A stretch of 64,000 bases of DNA, from assembly GCA_002437105.1 (NCBI GenBank), contig DJOB01000002.1:10712-74711 (forward strand), written 5' to 3'. The translations under genes and the position numbers were made by a program. The notes under the pieces are model-generated. The model saw only the letters and a list, made by a program, of their open reading frames with translations. It was not told where the DNA came from and searched no databases. Shown piece by piece: positions 35,130-43,703 of this stretch. Position 1 is the first letter of the stretch, and each line of letters opens with the position of its first letter. The stretch is from Caryophanales bacterium UBA6449. GTDB taxonomy: Bacteria; Bacillota_I; Bacilli_A; RFN20; CAG-288.

Positions 35130-37307
35130 TTATTTCCCTTCGGTGACAGCGGTGAAGGTGGTTCCAGATTTGATAATCGTGTAGTCTTCATAAGATTCAT
35201 AGTCAAAGTACTGCACATCAGAGTTGACCTTTAGATTGGGGAATCCAGCTTCCTGCTCTGCGCTATTGAGTCCCAGCTTGAAATCGAATTCACCATCCGA
35301 GGTTCCGCTGTAGCCAGCGTCTATTTCGCAGTGGATAGTAAAGGTTATGGTGCTCTTGGAGACCTTGTAGTCTACAATCAGAGTCTTAGGCTCGTGTCCG
35401 GTTATAGCCTTGAATTTGCCCTTAGGATCAGCTAAGGTTACCTTTCCGTTATTGAAAGTGAGTTCTAGTCCCGTGGTGCTCTCAGCATACTTATGATCCT
35501 TGCCATCGGTGAAGGGATCGGAATCTATATATACGACCGTTGTGGCTGTCTTGGCGGTAAAGTCGATTGCATACTCGGTTTCGGTACCATCCTGCCAAGT
35601 TACAGTATAATTCTTGGTCTTATAATCCTGTTCGTAGGTTCCGTGTTTGTCGCCGAGTGTAGCGAGCTCATATCCGTCGAATACGAGCTTGTTTCCCTTG
35701 GTGTTTCCATCGACCACGAATTCACCGGCGGTCTTATCAGGCAATTCTAATCTGCCGTTGCTATTGTATTGTCTGCCGATCAAGAGCCTTCCTTTGTCTT
35801 TTCCATTACTAGTGATCTTATCTCCCTCGGCGAGGGTGAAGTAGTAGTAAGTGGTGTTGTTATCGTACTTGAAATCGGTGTAGGTGACCCCTTTGTGAAT
35901 TATTCCATTGTAGGTGAGGAGGGTTCCCTTCTCTTCTTTAGCCGACCAATTCCAGGCGAAAGAATTGTCGGTATCTGATACTAGTCTAGTTATGCCGTCT
36001 ACCTCTTTTCCAGCTAGATAGAGTCCTTTGATAGTGTGATAACTAGTATCGCCGGTATTGAGCTTTCCGTAGAATTTAACACTGATGTCTCCGCTCTCGT
36101 TAAAGAAGATGTATCCGCTTGCAATCTGCTTGTCAGAAGTATAAGGAATCTGTAGAGTGTTGCTATCACTTACTTTGTAATTGAAACTCATGCCCGCGAA
36201 GGAGCCGGTCCCATTGGTGTCGAGCTTCAGATCGAAGTTCTTCTGATCCATCGAATCGATCTTCTTATTATTGTTGTCCGCACTGATCGTGAATATGCTG
36301 TGAGTACCGATGTAGGAGGGGATAGTAGTGATGAAGGAGGTTAAATCGATCGTCACATCTCCTCCTATATTGTCGATGCAGATGGCGTCTTTAGCTGTGG
36401 TCAGGTGACCGGTGATGCCATTACCTAGGTCGATATCATTGTCGCTCAGCTTAGAGGAATCCAGGACGTAGTTACCCGCATCGTCAGGGTCATCGGTCAG
36501 TGCGAGGATGATGTTGGCCTTCGCAGGCACTTTAGCTAAGTCTATCGCTTCACCTATCTCGGGATCGTACCAGGTGCCGCCAGTGCGGAGGTGGGCACTC
36601 ACCTTCATGTGCGGAGCGGTGACTGTGACCTGATACGTTACGACGGGGGCTTTTATGTAGCTCGTGAAATCCAGGGTAGTCGCGCTGTTAGGCATCGTCA
36701 TCATCGCGATGCCCTCCTTCACATTGACCTGAACGGCGACTGCGCCCAGCATGACCTGGGCGATACCATCGGTCGCGTCGGCGAAATCGAGGGTATACAC
36801 GCCTTCCTCCTCGGGATCGTCAACCAGCTTGAGAAGCACCGTGGCGTCTTCCTCGATCGCGCTGAGATCCAGCGCGTCTCCGGTAAGAGGCTTCTCGATG
36901 GTAGAACCCTCAGCGGGAGCAAAGGCGGTCACCGTGAAGTGCGGAGCGGTGACGGTCAGCGCAAAGGTCTTCTTGGCGACGGAGCTGCTCGTGGAGGACT
37001 CGCCGGTGGAGCTGGTGGTGCCAGAGGAGAGGGAGCTCGAATCCGAGGCGGGGGTGGAGACTGGACCTTCCGAAGAGGAAGCCGGGGTAGAAGAAGTGGG
37101 CTCGGATGAGGAGTCAGGTGTAGTGGTGGAAGTCTGAGAAGAGTCAGGTGTGCTATCTATCGTCGAAGAGGCGCCGGCGCTGGAAGCCGGGGTGGTGTCT
37201 GTCACGGGCGTAGAGACGCTGCTCGCGGGGGTGATGGTAGGCTGACAGGAGGCTAGTCCTAGAGTTAAGCCTAGCAGGCTAAGAATAGAGATTTTCTTTA
37301 ATTTCAT
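35130..37307 (-). CDS. Ser/Thr-linker lipoprotein, 725 residues, first gene of operon
   Basis: A lipoprotein with lipobox LASC (Cys21) and the longest linker of the group (to about residue 112, nearly all Ser, Thr, Pro, Ala, Gly, Val and Glu). Residues 115-210 and 228-330 look like two copies of one beta-rich module, both containing VTAPHxxVxAxxxxxG, a Pro-xx-Gly-xx-xDL turn, an LxDDPxxxGxYxLD stretch and a D-hydrophobic-TxxI end. The rest has many Lys/Asp/Tyr strands. AAAGGA lies before the ATG, and a 200-base AT-rich region upstream must carry the operon promoter. Function unknown; surface exposed by inference. Confidence 0.75.
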   Translation of the reverse strand: MKLKKISILSLLGLTLGLASCQPTITPASSVSTPVTDTTPASSAGASSTIDSTPDSSQTSTTTPDSSSEPTSSTPASSSEGPVSTPASDSSSLSSGTTSSTGESSTSSSVAKKTFALTVTAPHFTVTAFAPAEGSTIEKPLTGDALDLSAIEEDATVLLKLVDDPEEEGVYTLDFADATDGIAQVMLGAVAVQVNVKEGIAMMTMPNSATTLDFTSYIKAPVVTYQVTVTAPHMKVSAHLRTGGTWYDPEIGEAIDLAKVPAKANIILALTDDPDDAGNYVLDSSKLSDNDIDLGNGITGHLTTAKDAICIDNIGGDVTIDLTSFITTIPSYIGTHSIFTISADNNNKKIDSMDQKNFDLKLDTNGTGSFAGMSFNYKVSDSNTLQIPYTSDKQIASGYIFFNESGDISVKFYGKLNTGDTSYHTIKGLYLAGKEVDGITRLVSDTDNSFAWNWSAKEEKGTLLTYNGIIHKGVTYTDFKYDNNTTYYYFTLAEGDKITSNGKDKGRLLIGRQYNSNGRLELPDKTAGEFVVDGNTKGNKLVFDGYELATLGDKHGTYEQDYKTKNYTVTWQDGTETEYAIDFTAKTATTVVYIDSDPFTDGKDHKYAESTTGLELTFNNGKVTLADPKGKFKAITGHEPKTLIVDYKVSKSTITFTIHCEIDAGYSGTSDGEFDFKLGLNSAEQEAGFPNLKVNSDVQYFDYESYEDYTIIKSGTTFTAVTEGK

Positions 37308-37477
37308 TTTAAAATTCCTTTAATCCTTTGTAGTCTACTACCATTTTGATTAAATTAAATATTTTTTTGATGCTCCGAGAGTGAAAAATCTAACATTTCA
37401 TCGATCCGTTTCGCCCTTTTTATGGGGAGAATCAGCCTTTTTTATTGCTTTTTATTCGCTTAAAAAAGTTCATTAAA

Positions 37478-37510
37478 AATAGAGGGGCTGCACGGTGCAA
37501 CCCCTCTATT
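37478..37510 (-). terminator. Terminator of the ABC exporter operon
   Basis: On the minus strand AATAGAGGGGTTGCA pairs with TGCAGCCCCTCTATT (15 bp, one G-U pair), loop CCG, followed by TTTAAT. It stops transcripts from the exporter and small membrane protein. Confidence 0.92.
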
Positions 37511-37521
37511 CCTTTGAGTTT

Positions 37522-37746
37522 TTAGGCCAGGACCAGATGGTTGAACAGCAGAGTCCAAACCAGATCGATCCAACCCAGGATACCGAAGGAGAAGATAGCG
37601 ACGATGAGCATCAGGAGGTTGACGATGCCACCCTCCTTGAAGAACTTCTCGCCGCGGACGAACAGCTCGACTAGCCAGTTGACCACCGGGATCAGCAGAA
37701 GGAGGAATTGGACTAGTCTAGATTGTTTATTGAACCAAGCCTGCAT
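37522..37746 (-). CDS. Small two-helix membrane protein in the exporter operon
   Basis: A 74-residue protein with two hydrophobic helices (about residues 11-29 and 42-69) separated by a charged FVRGEKFFKEGG loop. I do not recognise a family. AAAGGAAA precedes the ATG. It begins 45 bases after the stop of the second ABC exporter gene with no terminator between, and a strong terminator follows it, so it is the last gene of that transcript. An accessory role with the exporter is inference from position only. Confidence 0.75.
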   Translation of the reverse strand: MQAWFNKQSRLVQFLLLLIPVVNWLVELFVRGEKFFKEGGIVNLLMLIVAIFSFGILGWIDLVWTLLFNHLVLA

Positions 37747-37791
37747 TGTTTTTTTTCCTTTCGTCTATATACTAACGCAATTCTATTCTTT

Positions 37792-39765
37792 TTATTGCAG
37801 CTCGGTCGCTCCGGAGTAGAGCTGATAGTAGAGACCCTTCTGGGCGAGAAGCTGCTCGTGGGTACCGCGCTCGATGATGCGACCGTGCTCCATGACGAGG
37901 ATGACGTTGGAATTCCTGATGGTGGATAGACGGTGCGCGATCGCGAAGGTGGTGCGGCCGTTCATCAGCTTGTCCATACCGTCGGTGACGATGGCCTCGG
38001 TGCGGGTATCGATCGAGGAAGTAGCCTCATCGAGGATCAGGACGGGCGGATTGGCCACCGCGACCCTCGCGATGGAGAGCAGCTGGCACTGTCCCTGCGA
38101 GAGGGAGCTGCCATCTCCCTCGATAACCGTGTTGTAGCCCTCGGGCAGCATCCGGATGAAGGAGTCGGCGTTGGAGAGCTTGGCCGCTTCGATACACTCC
38201 TCATCGGTGGCGTTCAGGCGTCCGAAGCGGATGTTTTCCAAGATGGTACCCGTGAATAGCGAAGTGTCCTGAAGGACCATACCCAGCGACTGCCGGAGGT
38301 CCTTCTTTTTTATCTTATTGATGTTTATACCGTCGTATCTGATCTTTCCATCGGCGATATCGTAGAAGCGGTTGAGCAGGTTGGTGATGGTGGTCTTGCC
38401 AGCTCCGGTGGCGCCGACGAGGGCCACTTTCTGCCCGGGCTTCGCATAGACGGAGACATCGGTCAGCACCTGTTTACCCGGCTCGTAGGAGAAGTCGACA
38501 TCCTTCATGACGATGTCGCCTTTCAGGGGCGTATAGGTCACGGTTCCATCGGCCTGGTGAATGTGTTTCCAGGCCCAGCTGTCGGTGGGGAGAGGAGTGG
38601 GGTGAACCTCGAAGGAACCCTCGTCTAGCCAGCGTCCCTGCACCAGGGTCACATAGCCCTTATCCTCCTCGGATTCCTTATCCATCATCGAATAGATTCG
38701 GCCAGCTCCTGCTGCGGACATGGCGAAGTAGGGGATCTGCTGACCGACCTGGTTGACGTTGCCAGTGGTCTGCTGGGCGAGCGGGACGAAGCCGAGAACG
38801 ACACCGATCGTCATCGGAGACCACAGATCCAGCAGGCCGAAGTTCATACCGCCGGTGGAGGCGACAGCGGTGCCGACGATCACGATCAGGACGTAGGACA
38901 GGATGCCGATGTGGTTGAGGATGGGACCGAGGGCGAAGGCGGACACGGTACCGCTGGTCTCGGCGGCACGGTGGAGCTCGTTGATCGCGTTGAAGTCGGA
39001 TCGCGCTTTCTCCTCGTGATTGAAGGATTTGACGACCTTCAGTCCACCCATCATCTCCTCTACCACACCCTCCTGCACGCCGATCCAGTGCTGGGTCTCA
39101 TCGAAGTGCTTGGACGCCTTGCGGCCCATGAACTTGGAGACGAGGATCATGACGACTATCGCGGCGACGGAGATGAGCATGAGGAAGATCGAGTAGGCGA
39201 GCATGGCGGCGGTGAGGAAGGCGAGGGTGATGCTGCAGGAGAGGAAGGACTGGAGGCACTGGATGATGAACTGGCGGATCGTCTCGATATCGTTGGTGTA
39301 GATCGACATGATATCGCCCTTCTGGTTGCGGTCGAAGAAGGGAAGGGGCAGAGTCTCCATGTGGACGAACAGCCGGTTCCTCAGCTCGGTCATGAAGTTC
39401 TGACCCAGCCAGGCCATACCGATGGAGTAGGTGACCATGGCGATGAGGCCGATCGCATAGGCGACGACCATGAAGATGACTACGGGCACCAGCGTGTTGT
39501 CGATGAAGCTCTGGCTCTCTACCGCCCAATCGGCGGTGTTGCGGAACGGTTCGAGCGCCTTGAGACCATCGATGATCTTCACCATGGCCAGCGAGGGCAC
39601 GATGGTGGCGATTCCGCTGATGGCGATGCAGGCGATGATGAGGGCGGTCAGCCAGGGTTTGAAGCTGAGGTATTCCTTGATCAGTCTTTTCAGCGGGTGC
39701 TTGGCTGGGGTCAGAGCGAACTTCTCTCTGAATTTCTCCAGCTCCTTGATATCTTTTTCACTCAT
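37792..39765 (-). CDS. ABC exporter half-transporter, canonical ATP site subunit
   Basis: A type IV ABC exporter half (657 residues): six membrane helices, an extra extracytoplasmic loop after helix 1, and a C-terminal ATPase with Walker A GATGAGKTT, Q-loop MVLQDTSLF, signature LSQGQCQL, Walker B VLILDEATSSID with the catalytic Glu, and a switch His in IAHRLSTI. It pairs with the upstream gene, whose Walker B ends in Asp, as in LmrCD/BmrCD heterodimers. The frame is open to 39801, but GGAGGAG sets the ATG at 39765; this ATG overlaps the stop of the partner gene (ATGA). Substrate unknown, drugs or lipids in relatives. Confidence 0.92.
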   Translation of the reverse strand: MSEKDIKELEKFREKFALTPAKHPLKRLIKEYLSFKPWLTALIIACIAISGIATIVPSLAMVKIIDGLKALEPFRNTADWAVESQSFIDNTLVPVVIFMVVAYAIGLIAMVTYSIGMAWLGQNFMTELRNRLFVHMETLPLPFFDRNQKGDIMSIYTNDIETIRQFIIQCLQSFLSCSITLAFLTAAMLAYSIFLMLISVAAIVVMILVSKFMGRKASKHFDETQHWIGVQEGVVEEMMGGLKVVKSFNHEEKARSDFNAINELHRAAETSGTVSAFALGPILNHIGILSYVLIVIVGTAVASTGGMNFGLLDLWSPMTIGVVLGFVPLAQQTTGNVNQVGQQIPYFAMSAAGAGRIYSMMDKESEEDKGYVTLVQGRWLDEGSFEVHPTPLPTDSWAWKHIHQADGTVTYTPLKGDIVMKDVDFSYEPGKQVLTDVSVYAKPGQKVALVGATGAGKTTITNLLNRFYDIADGKIRYDGININKIKKKDLRQSLGMVLQDTSLFTGTILENIRFGRLNATDEECIEAAKLSNADSFIRMLPEGYNTVIEGDGSSLSQGQCQLLSIARVAVANPPVLILDEATSSIDTRTEAIVTDGMDKLMNGRTTFAIAHRLSTIRNSNVILVMEHGRIIERGTHEQLLAQKGLYYQLYSGATELQ

Positions 39766-41618
39766 CTCAGCTCCTCCTTCTTTACGCCCTGCAGGTCGCA
39801 CACCTCGCGGAAGATCCGGGATGAGTCGAAGAGGTGCGAGGGGGTATCGAAATCGACGACCCTTCCATCGTCCATGACGATGACGCGATCGGCATCGGCG
39901 ACCGACGAGATCCGTTGGGCGACGATGATCTTGGTCACGCCGGGGATGGATTCCCGGAGGCTATTCCTGATCTTCTTGTCGGTCTTGGTATCCACCGCGG
40001 AGGTGGAGTCGTCGAAGATCAGAACCTTGGGCGACTTGAGGATGGCGCGGGCGATGCAGAGACGCTGCTTCTGTCCGCCCGAGAAGTTCGCACCGCCCTG
40101 GTCGACGATGTAGTCCAAACGCCCAGGCAGCTGGTCGACGAACTCGGAGGCGCAGGCGATCGCCAGCGCTCTATCGATCTGAGCGTCGGTCGCCTGGGGA
40201 TCGCCCCAGCGCATGTTGTCCCGCAGGGTTCCCGAGAAGAGCACGTTCTTCTGTAGGACCATCGAGACGGAGTCGCGGAGCGGGACCAGATCGTACGAGC
40301 GGACATCCCTTCCCGCTACCTTTACCGTCCCGATCTGGGGATCGTAGAAGCGAGGAATCATGTTGACCAGGGTGGACTTGGCCGAACCGGTTCCGCCGAT
40401 GATACCGATCACCTCGCCGGAGGCGATCTTGAGGTTGATACCCTTCAGACACTCCTCGTCGGCGAGCTTATCTCCCCTCTTATCCCGGAATGAGAAGTGG
40501 ACGTCATCGAATTCGATGGAACCGTTCTCGATGGTCTCGCAGCCATTCTGGGGATTGGTGAGGGTGGGAACCTCGTTCAGAACCTCGCAGACGCGCTTAC
40601 CGGAGGCGAAAGACATCGCGATATTGACGGCGATGAAGGCGACCATCATCACGGCTGTCAGGGTGTTGATACCGTAGGAGATGAGAGCCTGGAAGTTTCC
40701 GATGTCGATGATGCCGTCGATGAAGGCGAGGCTGCCGAGGCTGATGAACAGCGTCAGGGAGATGTTGATGGTGCAGACGAGGACGGGGTTGGTCAGACCA
40801 CCGTAGATCTCACCCTTGGTCATGAGCTGCTTAATCTCCGCGGCCTTGTCCTTGAACTTCTTATCCTCGAATTCCTCGCGGGTGTAGCTCTTGACGGTGC
40901 GGATACCTCTGACATTCTCCTCGACGATCTTGTTTATCTCATCGAACTTCGGGAAAGCTTTGGTATAGATCTTGGTGGCGAGGAAGATGATGGTGCTGAG
41001 GGAGGCGACGATCAGGGGAAGGACGATGCAGTATATCCACGATAGCTGCCAGCCGACGACGAAGGTGCAGACCAGGGAGAAGATGATGGTGAAAGGAGCG
41101 AGGATGCCGAATCTGATGATCATCAGGAAGGCGTTCTGGATGTTGAAGACATCGGTGGTGGTCCTGGTCACCAGCGAGGCCTTGGAGAAGCGGTCGATGT
41201 TCTCGAAGGAGAATTCCGTGGTCCGATAGAACAGGTCCTGCCTTATGTTGGCGGCCAGTCCTACCGCGGCGATGGCGGAGTGCTTAGCCGCGAGATAGGA
41301 GGAGATGAAAGAGAAAACAGCCAGCACGAGGAGGATGGCAGCAAAGATACCGACGGTGGGCATTATCTGGGCCGCCGAGGTCATATTCTGTGCATTCAAT
41401 TCGCTCAGCCTGTTGATGAGGATCATCATCACCAGCGGGATGAGGCACTCGAACAGGGCCTGTGCCGTGGAGAAGCCCAAGCATAGCCAAGCGTTCTTCC
41501 TGTAGTTTCTAAGGCTCTTCAGCAGGGTTTTGAACATGGGGAGGAGGCCTAGTTTCCCCCGTTTTTTAGATTTTGCTGGTTCGGCTTTGATCGCCGTCGC
41601 AGTTCTCTTCTTCAGCAT
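39762..41618 (-). CDS. ABC exporter half-transporter, degenerate ATP site subunit
   Basis: The first gene of the exporter pair (618 residues), six membrane helices plus ATPase. Walker A is GGTGSAKST, signature FSGGQKQRL, but Walker B reads VLIFDDSTSAVD with Asp in place of the catalytic Glu, and the switch position is AQRIS rather than AHR, with Gln replacing His. This is the non-hydrolysing half expected in heterodimeric exporters. AGAGGTGG precedes the ATG. Upstream are a CTGTCGACAG palindrome and an ACAGAGAT inverted repeat that may be regulatory. Confidence 0.92.
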   Translation of the reverse strand: MLKKRTATAIKAEPAKSKKRGKLGLLPMFKTLLKSLRNYRKNAWLCLGFSTAQALFECLIPLVMMILINRLSELNAQNMTSAAQIMPTVGIFAAILLVLAVFSFISSYLAAKHSAIAAVGLAANIRQDLFYRTTEFSFENIDRFSKASLVTRTTTDVFNIQNAFLMIIRFGILAPFTIIFSLVCTFVVGWQLSWIYCIVLPLIVASLSTIIFLATKIYTKAFPKFDEINKIVEENVRGIRTVKSYTREEFEDKKFKDKAAEIKQLMTKGEIYGGLTNPVLVCTINISLTLFISLGSLAFIDGIIDIGNFQALISYGINTLTAVMMVAFIAVNIAMSFASGKRVCEVLNEVPTLTNPQNGCETIENGSIEFDDVHFSFRDKRGDKLADEECLKGINLKIASGEVIGIIGGTGSAKSTLVNMIPRFYDPQIGTVKVAGRDVRSYDLVPLRDSVSMVLQKNVLFSGTLRDNMRWGDPQATDAQIDRALAIACASEFVDQLPGRLDYIVDQGGANFSGGQKQRLCIARAILKSPKVLIFDDSTSAVDTKTDKKIRNSLRESIPGVTKIIVAQRISSVADADRVIVMDDGRVVDFDTPSHLFDSSRIFREVCDLQGVKKEELR

Positions 41619-41654
41619 GATAGATCCACCTCTAATATATATTGGGAAAGTTAT

Positions 41655-41664
41655 CTGTCGACAG
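41655..41664. promoter_or_regulatory. Palindrome upstream of the ABC exporter operon
   Basis: CTGTCGACAG, a perfect 10-base palindrome, lies 37 bases upstream of the exporter start, where a repressor site would be placed. No protein is known to bind it. Confidence 0.3.
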
Positions 41665-41775
41665 GATTAAAATAACAGCAAGTTTTTCTCGAATGTAGTG
41701 AAAGCGGTTTATACTGTTATGTTTTTACAGAGATTTTAGAGTTCTTTTCGCTGGCATCTCTGTCTATGAATCAAA

Positions 41776-41801
41776 AAGGGGAGGGGATTTCCCCTCCTCT
41801 C
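41776..41801 (-). terminator. Terminator after the FMN reductase gene
   Basis: On the minus strand AGAGGAGGGGA pairs with TCCCCTCCCCT, followed by TTTTTGATT. Confidence 0.9.
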
Positions 41802-41821
41802 ACATTCGATGATTCTCTAGG

Positions 41822-42364
41822 CTAAAGGCTGGCTAAGAAAGCCGAAAGTTCGCTGTTCAGCTTCTTCGCATCCTCAGTGCTCAGGCTGTAGATGTCGGTC
41901 ATCCAAGCGGAGTTGGGCAGGACGAATCCCTCACCCTTGACCGGGACCACGGAACCGATGTATCTGAGGTTTCTCTCGACCTCAGCGATCGATCCCCTGC
42001 AGGCGTTCTTGCCTCCCACTCCGGTGACTAGAACCTTGCGGCCGTACATGACATTGCTCTTGAAGTCTCCGGGGATCTCGCTTCTAGAGACCCAGTCCAG
42101 CAGGTTCTTGAGCACGCCGGTGACGCTGCCGTTGTACTCGGGGCTGAAGATGACGATACCATCGTTCTCTCTGATCTGGTTCTTGACCTTGCCCAGCGTC
42201 TCCGCCTCCGATTTCTCCAGGTCCTGGTTGAAGAGGGGAACACGGCTGAAGTCGAGGAATTCGACCGCGGCCTTGTCCTCTAGGAGTTCCTGAGCCTTCT
42301 CGGCTAGCTGCCTGTTGAAGCTGTGCTTCCTCAGTGAGCCGACGATGAAGAGTATCTTTTTCAC
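41822..42364 (-). CDS. NADPH-dependent FMN reductase family protein
   Basis: A 180-residue flavodoxin-like oxidoreductase that would bind FMN and reduce it, or quinones/azo dyes, with NAD(P)H. Motifs: FIVGSLRKHSFNRQLA for the FMN phosphate loop and SPEYNGSVTGVLKNLLDW for the isoalloxazine pocket, both hallmarks of the family, and a central VTGVGGKNACRG loop. The start is a GTG at 42364, with GGGAGG 11 bases upstream. Its leader holds a nested inverted repeat (42411-42468). It is a single-gene unit with its own terminator. Confidence 0.9.
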   Translation of the reverse strand: MKKILFIVGSLRKHSFNRQLAEKAQELLEDKAAVEFLDFSRVPLFNQDLEKSEAETLGKVKNQIRENDGIVIFSPEYNGSVTGVLKNLLDWVSRSEIPGDFKSNVMYGRKVLVTGVGGKNACRGSIAEVERNLRYIGSVVPVKGEGFVLPNSAWMTDIYSLSTEDAKKLNSELSAFLASL

Positions 42365-42410
42365 TATGCGTTTTTCCTCCCGCGAGGCCCTATTATTCCT
42401 AGCGTCCGGA

Positions 42411-42468
42411 GAGCCTGCAAGGAATATGCTCAGCCGGTTGTATATTCCAGAAGAGGGATACCAGGCTC
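42411..42468. promoter_or_regulatory. Nested inverted repeat in the FMN reductase/pdxK gap
   Basis: GAGCCTG (42411-42417) pairs with CAGGCTC (42462-42468) and inside it GGAATAT (42421-42427) pairs with ATATTCC (42442-42448). Both 7-bp arms are perfect. Lying 47 bases upstream of the FMN reductase start, it could fold in its mRNA leader; it does not match the FMN riboswitch core. A run of nine G follows at 42487. The rest of the 270-base gap shows no gene. Confidence 0.45.
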
Positions 42469-42593
42469 GGTCTCGCTTCTACCGCCGGGGGGGGGAAAGC
42501 CGTCGTTCACCGCTCAGCTCTAGAAGGAAATCGCGCAGGTTTTTTAATATTAGCTCTCTAGCTCTACTGTCAGGTCGGAGTTCGTGATATTGT

Positions 42594-42622
42594 CTACACC
42601 CAGCGGAAACGCTGCTTATAAT
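42594..42622 (+). promoter_or_regulatory. Probable promoter of the pyridoxal kinase gene
   Basis: TCTACA (42594-42599, four of six to TTGACA) and a perfect TATAAT (42617-42622) are separated by 17 bases and lie just upstream of the AAGGAG ribosome site. Confidence 0.55.
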
Positions 42623-42638
42623 TTTTAAGGAGAAGATG

Positions 42639-43517
42639 ATGAGACAGAATCGAGTTCTTTCGATGCAGGATATCTCCTGCACTGGTCGCTGCTCTCTGAC
42701 GGTCGCGCTGCCTATCTTCAGTGCGGCGGGTCTGGAGTGCGCCATCCTTCCTACGGCGGTGCTCTCGACCCATACCGGTGGTTTCACCGGTTACACCTTC
42801 CGTGATTTGACCGCCGATCTCGAGCCGATCATGAATCACTGGAGTAAGCTGAGCCGGGGATTCGACGCTATTTCCACCGGCTATCTTGCTAAGGATCAGG
42901 TGCCTCTAGCGGTCGAGCTGATAGAGAGGTTCAAGGGTCCTAGCACCCAGGTGCTTGTCGATCCCGCGATGGCGGACGGGGGAAAGATGTACCCTGGTTT
43001 CGACCTAGCTTTTGCCCGGTCGATGGCCCAGCTGGTCTCCAAGGCTGAGATCACTGTTCCCAACTACACCGAAGCCTGCTTCCTCCTCGGGGAGGACTAC
43101 ATTCCGCACCCGGATCGTTCACGGGTCGAGTATCTGTTGAAGAAGCTGGGAGCTCTCGGACCTAGATACGCGCTGATTTCCGGCGTCCACTTTACTCCTG
43201 GTAAGGTTGGCGTCCTCTCTTACGATAGTAAGGATGGTTCCTTCGATTTCTTTGAGACCAAGGATATCGAGGGATACTTCCACGGCTCGGGCGATATCTT
43301 TGCTGCCGGTCTGCTCTCCGGCCTTCAGTGCGGACTGAGCTTTAAGCTCTCCGTTAGATTGGCGCACGATCTGGTGCACACTTCGATACTCAAGACTCTG
43401 GAGGATGGTGAGACCGATCTGAAGTTCGGACTGCACTTCGAGCGGGCTCTGCCTACTTTTATCGCTGAGATCCAGAAGATGAAGGCTGGCGAGCAGGTCG
43501 ATTCCATGTACGAGTAG
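42639..43517 (+). CDS. Pyridoxal/pyridoxamine kinase
   Basis: A 292-residue ribokinase-fold kinase of the PdxK/PdxY group, salvaging B6 vitamers to their 5'-phosphates. It begins VLSMQDISCTGRCSLTVALP, has the LPTAVLSTHTGG segment, VDPAMADGGKMY, the NYTEACFLLG motif and a C-terminal GSGDIFAAGLLSGL anion hole with the catalytic Asp. The tandem ATGs at 42636 and 42639 follow AAGGAG; the second has 6-base spacing and is preferred. It is flanked by its own promoter and a hairpin. Confidence 0.92.
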   Translation: MRQNRVLSMQDISCTGRCSLTVALPIFSAAGLECAILPTAVLSTHTGGFTGYTFRDLTADLEPIMNHWSKLSRGFDAISTGYLAKDQVPLAVELIERFKGPSTQVLVDPAMADGGKMYPGFDLAFARSMAQLVSKAEITVPNYTEACFLLGEDYIPHPDRSRVEYLLKKLGALGPRYALISGVHFTPGKVGVLSYDSKDGSFDFFETKDIEGYFHGSGDIFAAGLLSGLQCGLSFKLSVRLAHDLVHTSILKTLEDGETDLKFGLHFERALPTFIAEIQKMKAGEQVDSMYE

Positions 43518-43555
43518 TTCCGGGCGATCCGAGAGCAGGAATACTATTTATAGAG

Positions 43556-43600
43556 TTCCCCAGGGAGCAATCCACACCTTCAGCGATTGCGGTGGGGGAA
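43556..43600 (+). other. Imperfect hairpin downstream of the pyridoxal kinase gene
   Basis: TTCCCC (43556-43561) pairs with GGGGAA (43595-43600) and GCAATC (43567-43572) with GATTGC (43585-43590), separated by a small internal loop. There is no U-tract, so it is not a standard terminator; it may protect the 3' end or be an RNA element. Confidence 0.4.
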
Positions 43601-43634
43601 TCCTTGGTTGCCTATGTTTTTCGCCTCATAACAT

Positions 43635-43666
43635 TAAAGGCTGGATAAAACTTTCCCGCCTTTTTT
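43635..43666 (+). terminator. Terminator before the two-component system
   Basis: AAAGGC (43635-43640) pairs with GCCTTT (43657-43662), followed by TTTTG. Confidence 0.65.
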
Positions 43667-43703
43667 GTGTGTAGAATAAAAGAACACAGGCAGGAGGTAG
43701 AAA

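Noticed and set aside
42487..42495. Run of nine G as a phase-variation tract
   Set aside because: It lies in no gene and not between recognised promoter elements; only noted as a homopolymer.
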